From assembly GCA_964023205.1 (NCBI GenBank), contig OZ026843.1, positions 1,783,029-1,847,028 on the forward strand: a DNA stretch of 64,000 bases, given 5' to 3'. Below, piece by piece: positions 55,096 to 64,000 of this stretch. The translations under genes and the position numbers were made by a program. The notes beneath the pieces are model-generated. The model had not been told where the DNA came from. It made no database searches and saw only the letters and a program-made list of their open reading frames with translations. This stretch comes from Lutraria lutraria (Eukaryota > Mollusca > Bivalvia > Venerida > Mactridae). Each line of letters opens with the position of its first letter. Positions within the stretch are counted from its first letter, which is position 1.

Positions 55096-57560
55096 TTGCA
55101 ATCTTCACCAGATATTAGTGGCTGAATTAGGTCAGTTTTTAATTTGGTCACCTGATAAAACATAGAAACTTTGTATAGGCAATTGAGATTTTTCCATTTG
55201 GATTGTTAGAGTAAATACTCATGACAGTGATATAGGGCCATCTTAAATCCCCCATTTTAGCTTGCTATGTACTTTGTGATAACCAATCTAAGAACATTAT
55301 TATTATTAACACTATATTTTCATTACACATACTTCATAATAATGTTTTGTTTTAATTGTCAAAACTAATTTTTAGTATTTTACTTGTGCCAGTTGTAAGT
55401 GTCGAAGGAATGCTGAACTAATGATACAAATTAGATATAACATAATTTTTGCAAATTCTAATATGTTTCTATTTCAATGTATTAAAAAATATTCATAGCA
55501 ACTTCTTCTCTTGTGAACATCAATATTGTAAAATAAAACATTATATTAAGTATTGTGATGTATAAGTTTGTATTTTCACTATCATAAAAAGCAACATTCA
55601 GGTATGCTATTTGCTCAAGCTTAAGTGCACATTTGCTCAACTGTGTTTAATATGAATTTATAGTATTGTTTTGACTGTACTGTTTCATGTACATGTTTCC
55701 TTTTTAAATCTCATTTAATGCACATTTCGTCTTAAAACTTGCAACTTTCGTGAATGTGATGTTATACCTCCACAAAGTGCAATTAGTAACTATTTTTGTA
55801 TCAGTTTAACTAATCTCTTTAATAAACTTAACATTTGTTGTTGCATAAGAATGCATTTTTGATAATAAATTTATTTTAACTGGTTATACATACTTTTCTT
55901 TTTTTCTTATATATGCCCAGGTCGAACATGTGGGAATATATCGCTTTGTACAAGTCAGTTGTTGTTGGGTAGGTTGAACAAATGGTTTTCCTTCAGACAA
56001 CAAAACAGTCTCCTTACAATAAGTAACTTGTGCACGGTGGGGCATAAGATCTTCAAACTTTACATGAAAATTGGTTATCATCTGTGTATGACCTGTATTG
56101 ATTGAGACCTTTGTTATGCTGGGTTTATTTTGTATTTTTATTTCTCTATGTTCTTGTATTTATAATGTTTGAATTTGGATGTTTAATAGTCAAATAGCGT
56201 TTTATACATTAATATGTTCAATTATTTGTTTGTCTATAACACTTGATAATCTTATATACTGCATTCTAGTTTTATCACCATTCGCCTTAGTTTAATCCTC
56301 TTTTCTGTCTGTCTATGTGGCTTTAATATTTTGTTTCTATAGCAACTACTTTTGTATAACTGACCAAACAAAGAAGGTGATAATTAGCTTAATGCGGCTT
56401 ATATGTTGCGTTTCTTTAAGTATATCATTTAATATTTCTGTCTTCAAAAATACCCTTTCTTCTAGTTTCAGAATTTATGTTGGTCGTTTTAATTTATGTC
56501 ACACCCATTTTTGTATGCATGATTAGCCCGCTTGGGTGGACTGGTCAAAAATGTATATGATAGAAGGCACTTGAATTTTGTCTTAGCTGTAAGGTGGATG
56601 TCCACAGACCAGTTAGTGCGATTTCGCCATCACGTTTTATTGTGTTTCATATTTGGATTGTTATATACATTGACATTATTATTGTTATTATTCCCTTAAA
56701 AAAATAAAGTGGATCATTGAAGTTTTGGACTTGTAGTAACTACTGTTGAACAGGAATTCCTGTACTGACAGATTGTACATTTAGCTAATTCCCCGAAATA
56801 AAGTAACGCGCGTACACAAACAGGAAATATAAGAAATTAGTTGCGTTACACCTTTAACATGAATGACTACCTGGCTGGCATTTTAGAAACATCTCTTTCA
56901 TGAGAGGTTTTGTTTTTGCTCATTTGTCACATAGTAACATGATGCATGTTTGAAACAACTTTCGTCATACTTGGGTAATCTAGTTACAAATATGACAAAA
57001 TTTTGTAGAAAATTTGTCATGATGCTCATCAATAAAATCTAGGTCAGATTTTATAATGGGTCAGATAAGGCTAGAAGGCCAAATCAAAGTAAAAGCTTGT
57101 TCACACTAGACATCCACATTCTCAAAATTTATTATTTATTCTTACGTAAAATACCTTGTACTTGAAACAACATGTGCGCCGTCTTTGATGCTTTGCATCA
57201 AAATTAGTCTTGTACTATGTATAATTATGACCGCTTCCGTGGTATTGGAGGTAATCTCTCACAGTAACTTTATGTATAATGAAGGATAAATGTAATCTAG
57301 TACTGGTCATTCGGACGACCGTAAAGTAAATTGCCCGAGTGTAAATAATTTAAATACATGTACTGTTTTAAGCGGGCGTAACAAACAATGAACAGGAATA
57401 ATCCAAGAAGCTGACGTGCATGACATTGCGATAAAAAACAGACTGTGTAATGCTGGACGTTCCTATGTCTATTACATGGGAAACTATATGTACATAATAT
57501 AAAAGTCAGTAAGCGTCATAGACACATGTAGCTTAAATGTTAACTACAACACCTTTTCCC
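55096..57560. other. AT-rich non-coding DNA
   Basis: A 65-codon open frame on the minus strand at 55884-56081 (FHVKFEDLMPHRAQVTYCKE) has reasonable composition but no acceptor, donor or family match that I can defend. Nothing else. Confidence 0.35.
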
Positions 57561-57905
57561 TTAAAGTCTCATTAGCTTTTGGTTCATATAATTAAAAAAT
57601 ATGCAAAAAACAAACAAATGCTAATATTATCCGAAGATAATAACTATCGACGAAATGAGCCCCTTTTCTTTGAAAAATACTCATTTCGCTGTGATTTTTT
57701 CTTTTGTAAACTGGAAATATATAGACGTGACAACACTTAATATAACGTGTGCATAACATGACTGCAAGAAAACAGTTATTTTCAATATTACAAAAATACG
57801 GTAGTGGTTTTGGAAACTTTTTTCTTACTAAAGTATGCACGGGAGGAAAACACACCGGATTCCTCTGTTATAGAACAAACTGAAACTATTACGTCCGATA
57901 AATTT
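57561..57905 (+). mobile_element. TTAA-flanked MITE (AGTCTCATTAG family), 3' end eroded
   Basis: TTAA at 57561-57564, then AGTCTCATTAGCTTTTGG; shares CTCATTTCGCTGTGA, GTATGCACGGGAGGAAAACA and CAAACTGAAACTATTACG with the copy at 40587. The terminal ATGGGACT is missing. Confidence 0.65.
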
Positions 57906-58584
57906 ATGTGTAGCTAAAATGTTAACTACTTTACTGTCTGCAAATTCGACACCTTTCCCTTTATCCCCACACCCATATTTAAAAAAAATGAAGGGTAACC
58001 TATGTTGGACTTGGTGTACTAAACTAGAGGCGGGTGAGTAGCCTACTGTATTTCTCCCAGGCGTCGACCAAGCACGTAATGCACTAACAATTTGTCAGGG
58101 TTGTGCGAGGTTTTCCAAACGTAAGTGCGGCTTATTTCTGGACATGCGACCATTGTATAATTTAAATAGTTGATGCGTCGTCATGCTACGAACTTATTAA
58201 GGCTCTAATCCTGTAAGATATACGCACCAGTATTAAATTTTGAATTTTTCTTCATACGCAGCGCTAAAAAGTCAAATAATAATTTTCATTATTTTACACA
58301 GACTTGTTGTATGTGGTTATTTTGGTACAGTTTCAAAACAAAATATTACACTCTTTATGTCGGATTTAGAAAATATAAAGATCTTAGTCGGTTTATACCG
58401 ACACCCATGTTCAAAAGTCAAACATCCTCTGAATACAGACTAGTGACCTGAAAAATAAAAAGTTTTCACCAAGAAGTGTTTATCAGAGGTAAATAATATA
58501 TACAAATACAATTGTTTATAACAAAATCAAATTTACCTGATTTGGAAATTCACTATCTGCTACAATGATATATATATACAATAT
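57906..58584. other. Non-coding spacer
   Basis: No supported feature. Confidence 0.4.
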
Positions 58585-59894
58585 TGTCATGCCCCGGCTT
58601 TCATGTGCTATTTAATATCTATGTCAAACTTACACGTTTGTTTACTTTCGTTTTCGCTAACATTTTTTCGAATATGAAACATTGTCATCGCTATTTATTT
58701 CACTCGTTTGTTAAATCATAGCATTTTAACCTATTGCAAACTATGTTTACCTTTGAATGTCCTGATCTACATGTTAAAAATCTTTTCATTAACCCTCACT
58801 GTAACTTTGTGTACACTAGGTTAGCCATTATGGCGGATGTCTATTTTTAAACATGCGCGGTGCATTCTGGGTTGTTTATCTTGGTGACGTTGAGTATTTT
58901 TGCGGCGAATATTGCAAGAAACTTTAATTTATTAAGTAAGTTTTAACTTTGATTGTTAGTCGTAGAGTACAGTCTAGTCATTTAATGCCTCTAGTTTTAA
59001 TTAATCATAGTTTTCATGTACCTTTAAGTCATTTTTATTGCATAATCTTTGTTTCTTTGGGACTAGGTAGTCTATTTTTCACTAAATGTCAATGCTAGCG
59101 TCCATGGTTCAGGAACGCGCTAGTGTTCGAAAGCGCACAGTCTTTTTTGTGCACTTTACGTCGAAAACCGCACAGTTTTATTTGTGCGTTTTATGTTGGA
59201 ATCTGCACACTTTTTTATGTGCATTTTATTCTTAAAGTTATTTTCTTGTGCACTCAAAACCGCACACATTTTTATGTGCGTTTTTTTTGTGCAGTATAAA
59301 AGCGAAAACATAGGTAAATTCTAGGACTCTGATTTTTGGTTTTGATCTATTAAGGTGTGTAAAGTTTTTTTTGCCTTTTTTATTGAAACTAATAATACTG
59401 CATTAATAACACTGTGACATTATTTAAGTTGATTTAGAAGCATTTAAATTTTTAAAGCATTTTATTGATTTGGTAAAGAATTATATGATTTATGCATTGT
59501 AACTATTTAATTGTTAGATCCATTTTTAATCCTTTCAGTAAATACTTGTTGATAATTGAGTATTTAATGATAATTATCTGTTTGACTTGTCACGTATTTA
59601 ATGAATATCTGAATGTTTTTATAGATTATCTGAATGGTTAATAGTTATATGAGAAGTTAAAAGATTATTTTAAATTGAACTATAGAAATTTTACTCAGAC
59701 TTAGTTGTTTATACTTAAAGTTTATTTAAGGTTACTGTGAGTTGATACACATTTTGTTTGCGGTTACATTATTTATCCAGAGTCCATATTATTTCATTTC
59801 TTCTTACACTTACACCCACCACACATGAACAACTTGCACATTATTATGATGGCCAACCCGCTACAATTTTAAGGACACCGCTCGACACGTGACA
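58585..59894 (+). mobile_element. Solo LTR, 1310 bp (copy 2)
   Basis: Same sequence and orientation as 32085-33394 with scattered substitutions and small indels. Flanked by ATAT on both sides (58581-58584, 59895-59898), different from copy 1, so the two are separate insertions. Retains the YY1-type ATTATGGCGGAT (58828-58839), the ZNF143-like site (58856-58873), the hairpin series and TATAAAA (59295-59301). Confidence 0.8.
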
Positions 59895-60499
59895 ATATAT
59901 ATATTGTGTCATTAGGTTCTGCACTGTTTGCTAACTCCATCTATACATGTGCTTTGGGTGATCCATTAGCCTTTCTGTTTTCAGACTTTTTTAACCTTTT
60001 CCTTTGAGGTTCAGTTAAATTTTGTACAAGAGCCATGTAGATATGTTACTAACTTTGTTATTATCACTAAATTTTCACACAAATCCTTATATGTAATCCA
60101 GAAGGTTCAAAAACCCGGAGAGAAAATAATCCATGATTTTACACCATTTACACAACGTGATATATGACTGTAAGTGTCAAGTCTTATATACAAATGTAGT
60201 AGCTGTTCAATGCCTTTAACTTGACACCTTTGATCAAACGTGTACTCGTTATATATATTCGTAACTCCAGATTCTGAAATAGTGTTTTAATTATTCAATA
60301 TTTCTACAACTATACTTACAAAAATGCAATAATGATATCTCGGCAGAATTAAATCAAATTGTTCTCACCATGATGCTGCGTTAGGAAAAACGGAACGATG
60401 AAAAGCGCAAAGGTCAGACACAAAATATTCACTGCACATGTCAGTATCGTGTATGGCCACCTTTAACAGCCAAAACCGTCAAACAACGTCTTCTCGTGC
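59895..60499. other. Non-coding spacer
   Basis: No supported feature; possible 3' flank of the Tc1 relic. Confidence 0.35.
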
Positions 60500-61405
60500 T
60501 ACAAATACTAGTAAGCTTCCTTATGATGTATAGAGGGATTCTGGCCCATTCCTCTTACAAAGCACGCTCAAGGTCACGAAGGTTATTGACGTTTTCACTT
60601 TCTCTAATCTTGCGTCCCTAATGATCCCATATGTGCTCAATAGGCGAGAGATCCGGCGATTTGGCGGGCCGCCGAAGCACAACAACATTTTTTGGCATAA
60701 TACAACATGTGTATGCCTAGCAGAATGTGTACGGGCGTTATCCTGTTGGAAAGTAGTGACGTTACGCTGCTGCAAAAAACGGTACAACTACTGGTATGAT
60801 CATCTCGCCACAATATCGCTGTGCTGTCAGATTCCAAGAAACCGCCACAAGCTCTGTCTTGCCATCATGGTAAATTCCTACCCATACCATTACGCTACCA
60901 CCACCGTAACGATCATGATTTATGACGTTTTCAGGATCAAACCTCTCGCCCCTTTCCAAAACCGAATCCTACCATCAGCAAATGACAGGTTAAGTCATCA
61001 CTAAATAGAACGTCATTCCATTGTCTGCGTGACCATCTGCGATGAACCTGAGCCCATTGAACACGCGCCTGATGATGTCGAATTGTCAGAGGGATACTGA
61101 CGTAAGGGCGACGTCCTCTTAATCAAGCTGCTCACAGCCTGTATCAGAAATACTAGTCGCGGTAGTGTTCGTTAACCGGATAACTAATCGCCGGCTCGAC
61201 ATGAAGCGGTTACGTCGTGATGACGTCACTATGTAAGGGTTCTCCCGTGATGTTGTTTTTCGGTCGACCAGTCACGTTGCCCGTTTGCAGGAATTTAGTC
61301 TTCAGGCGACTGATGGTCAACTCATGAACATCGAAATGCCGAGCGACGTCTCTAGCAGGCATGCCGGCCATTAGTATTCCAATAGCTCTTTGAAGTTGAT
61401 CCAAC
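60500..61405 (-). pseudogene. Tc1-type transposase relic
   Basis: N to C on the minus strand: helix-turn-helix with ARDVARHFDVHELTISRL and TGNVTGRPK (61405-61250); then RGERFDPENVINHDRYGGGS and VMVWVGIYHDGKTELV (60960-60840), the region after the first catalytic Asp; TFQQDNARTHSAR (about 60750), with the second Asp; and in another frame PAKSPDLSPIEHIWDH (about 60665-60615), with the catalytic Glu. This is the Tc1 DD34E layout and size. Frame changes and stops between blocks make it inactive. Terminal inverted repeats not found in the immediate flanks. Confidence 0.8.
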
Positions 61406-61991
61406 CGTCTTTCAAGGACGACGCCTCATCGTTATTTTCGGATCTATTTTGCGATTTATTTTGTTTCAGCTTACGCTTAGAAATAAAATGTGTGACGTGA
61501 CACTGGATAGTCTACCAATTCTGCTCTGCATGGATTGCACGTCATTTCCTTTATCTCACGTTTCGACGTGATTTTCGATGAAATTGCAAGGAAAATGGAA
61601 ATAATTTCCAGGCACAGCTTTTTACTAACACAAACATGTTTACATCATTTATTAACATAGATAATCTGGTGTGACGAAAAACTTGCTAAACTTTTTATCA
61701 GTATATTAATAACTTATTGTATGAAAACATAACACGCTTTATAGCAAATATATATATAATTATATAATAATATGGTCGATAGAAAGCATGAGTTTTCTGG
61801 AGTGCACATGATAATACCATTTGATGTATTTTAATTTAATTAAAAAAAATAATAGAACAGATTAATAACAAAAAATGATACTCGTTTTCTGTTAAACCAG
61901 AGTATATTTATTCTGAAATGATTGCTACTTTTTTGTATTTCTTCAAAGTGGCAAAATTGTTTTAAAATATACGAAAAAAAAACTATTTATT
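61406..61991. other. Non-coding spacer
   Basis: No supported feature. Confidence 0.4.
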
Positions 61992-62329
61992 CTCACAGAT
62001 CTAACGAAATATCATCTATGAACAATTCTGTAAAGTTACAACTCTGTCCATGTTCTTAAACCGATGTGTGACCCTTCCAAAGAGACCGAAGTATGCGCAA
62101 AAATGATGACGTTTACCGCCGAGTAGATTTTGTGATGATGACGTGAACGACATCCCCATATTTTTATCATCTGTCGTTCACGTCATCATCACAAAATCTC
62201 CTCGGCGGTAAACGTAATCTTTGCGCATACTTGGGTCTCTTTGGAAGGGTCAAACATCTGTTTAAGAGCATGGACAGAGTTGTAACTTTACAGAATTGTT
62301 CATAGATAATATGTCGTTAGATCTGTGAG
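61992..62329. mobile_element. Palindromic foldback element, 338 bp
   Basis: Starts CTCACAGATCTAACGA and ends with its complement TCGTTAGATCTGTGAG. The arms are about 155 bp each with few mismatches (for example CCGCCGAGTAGATTTTGTGA against TCACAAAATCTCCTCGGCGG), around a ~25-bp AT-rich centre near 62160. No ORF; no certain target duplication. Confidence 0.75.
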
Positions 62330-63139
62330 GTTAGATAGTTGAAAACTATCGCAAACTGTTTAATTTCGTGCAATGAATGTGAGATTTGAGCATTATTTTC
62401 TGCTTGTCGTGTATAAACAGGCTCTATCAGCTTTATTCCGCAAAGATAGCATGCGAGATTGTTTGAATAGTTCATTTCAACCTTTCTGGTCATTCACATG
62501 TCCTTAGATCCAAAAGAAAGCTCGAAATCGAGAATTGCTGGTAAGAAATATAACACCACTACTCATCCGTCATTGGTGTTAACCTCTGTTGGGTAGTAAT
62601 CACTCTGTAGGGCATTCATCCGGTTATACCGTGTGTTGGAAGCCAGAAGATAATATCCTACTACTGACAAACATTCTGTGAATGTGTAAAAATGTGCTAG
62701 ATGTATATGTAAAACAATATATAAAGGATAATTGCAGGAAGAACATGGGTCATAAAATGACTAGTTTAGGTACTAGCCGCAAAAAACATAGCTATAAATA
62801 ATAAATCAATCAATCAATTTATTGTTAAGCCTAAGAGCCAGTTGATGTCAATTGATTTCATTATTCCTAAATGATAAATTAAACCAACGATCCACATCCC
62901 TACTAAACACCATTCGTACCTCAATCTTGTCAAGTTAAGTTTGTGAATGACGTCTTGAATGTGGTGACCTAATTTATTAAACACGATGGTAATTTCTGTA
63001 GCCCACGCTCAAAGAACACGAACAGAAAGTAATATCAGATAAGATGTATCGAACTCACACAGTGACACATGATACTAATGACTTTCAGACGTAGATAATC
63101 GAGAAGAGCAGTCTGTGTCTCATATTTACCTAACTGCCT
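62330..63139. other. Non-coding spacer
   Basis: Short AATC repeats near 62802-62818; otherwise nothing. Confidence 0.4.
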
Positions 63140-63774
63140 TTTTAGCTCACCTGATTGATCGGGTGAGCTTTTAGGATCGATGAATGTCCGTCGTCCGTCC
63201 ACAATTAGTTTGTTTACACTCTAGCAACCACAGCTCCTAATCAATCGTAATCAAACTTGCTCACAATATGGCCACAATGTGTCGGCTGAACCAGATTTTG
63301 GGCAAAACCAGACAAGGACTTTCAACAGTTATGGACCTTTGACTTAGAAATTTTGCTATATTTAGCTTGTTTACACTCTAGCGCCTTCATTTATTTACCA
63401 AACCTTATCTTAGTTTCAGTAACAGTTACTGTGTACGACCAAACGATCTTGAACAAGATTGACTATGGGTAAAATATGACTTCAATAGTTATTGGCCCTA
63501 GGAATAGAAAATTTGCTATATTTCTTCTTGTTTACACTCTAGCGCCTTCAATTCTTCACCAATCCTGAACATATAATCATAATCGTATTTATACAGAATG
63601 TACATTTCCCTGCATCCAGTATTCATGAACATTAGAGCTGGTTTTGATCAAAATATATGTCAAAACGGGTTATACGAGATGAAAACTATAATTATATTAT
63701 AATTTACATGGTCATTAATTATAGTGTCTTTATTCTCAGGTGAGCGATCTAGGGCCATCTTTGCCCTCTTGTTA
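63140..63774 (+). mobile_element. HINE-B, complete copy with intact 5' hairpin
   Basis: 5' end TTAGCTCACCTGATTGATCG with the complement GGTGAGC (hairpin), leader GTCCGTCGTCCGTCC, about two to three monomers (TTAGCTTGTTTACACTCTAG, CGCCTTCA), and 3' end CAGGTGAGCGATCTAGGGCC with ATCTTTGCCCTCTTGTTA, where the hairpin has two mismatches. Confidence 0.8.
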
Positions 63775-64000
63775 AATGTACTTTCCTCGATGTAAATTTC
63801 AATGATGTCTGCATTTGGCGTTTCAAATTAAATGAATTTTGTGCGTTCACTATTAACCTAATATTCACGTGCCTGAAAATATTATTTGCATTCTAGAAAT
63901 ATAATAACAATTAGACGCACTTTGTTCATTAAGAAACTGAACTAAATGTTACTTGCGACATAGATGTGTACAATGAAGGAAATTAAGACAAAGAGAATGA
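63775..64000. other. Non-coding end of window
   Basis: No supported feature. Confidence 0.4.

Noticed and set aside
32085..59894. One LTR retrotransposon bounded by the two 1310-bp LTRs
   Set aside because: Each copy has its own different 4-bp target duplication, and the 25 kb between them lacks a gag-pol of that element.
60500..61405. An active Tc1 transposase
   Set aside because: Catalytic motifs are in different frames separated by stops.

Overview
The window looks like non-coding, transposon-dense DNA from a marine invertebrate, most likely a bivalve mollusc. The evidence is AT-rich sequence with GT-AG introns, C2H2 zinc-finger exons, metazoan promoter motifs, a histone-type mRNA 3' end, and several families of elements with ~150-170 bp tandem cores and hairpin ends of the kind common in bivalve genomes. 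I see no bacterial gene organisation. The species assignment is inference.

Layout. 1-4296 is the right part of a Maverick/Polinton (adintovirus-like) endogenous element: the C-terminal end of an integrase with chromodomain, a small two-helix membrane protein, a penton-like minor capsid protein, a basic pX-like core protein, a hexon-type major capsid protein, a Cys-rich ORF and an adenain-like protease. The capsid genes are broken by stops and frameshifts; the last two ORFs are open. 4374-5036 is a compact extra unit: a promoter with two CRE sites, an intact 118-residue coiled-coil ORF, and a near-perfect replication-dependent histone mRNA stem-loop as its 3' end. 5.6-7.0 kb carries a dispersed 15-bp motif. 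9.1-10.0 kb is a mariner relic. 11.3-20.2 kb is dominated by Helentron-like non-autonomous elements (here HINE-A) and two other tandem-repeat families.

20.5-28.5 kb holds the best host-like genes: a Crypton-like first-exon relic, a spliced but catalytically dead DEDDh-exonuclease relic, a two-exon gene of the invertebrate 'ARYHKNC' family with a clear TATA/octamer/E-box promoter, and tail-to-tail with it a C2H2 zinc-finger gene on the minus strand. 29-35 kb has a second dispersed motif, a HINE-B element, a 1310-bp solo LTR and a pogo-like relic. 35.5-40.1 kb is one L1/Tx1-like LINE interrupted by a 361-bp solo LTR (target duplication CTTAG) and by a 1179-bp palindromic element (target duplication TTAA); in both cases the LINE reading frame resumes exactly across the insertion.

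41.4-42.3 kb is an unusual inverted-repeat element built from repeats of the palindrome GAAAACGTTTTC. 43.7-46.4 kb has further HINE-A copies and a third dispersed motif. 46.8-48.9 kb is a nearly full-length pogo relic. 51.4-53.7 kb holds a broken gene for a UL36/OTU-type cysteine protease-like domain. 58.6-59.9 kb is a second copy of the 1310-bp solo LTR, 60.5-61.4 kb a Tc1 relic, 62.0-62.3 kb a 338-bp palindrome, and 63.1-63.8 kb a complete HINE-B. Most of the window is therefore layers of nested mobile elements; the likely living units are the coiled-coil/histone-tail gene, the ARYHKNC-family gene and perhaps the zinc-finger gene.
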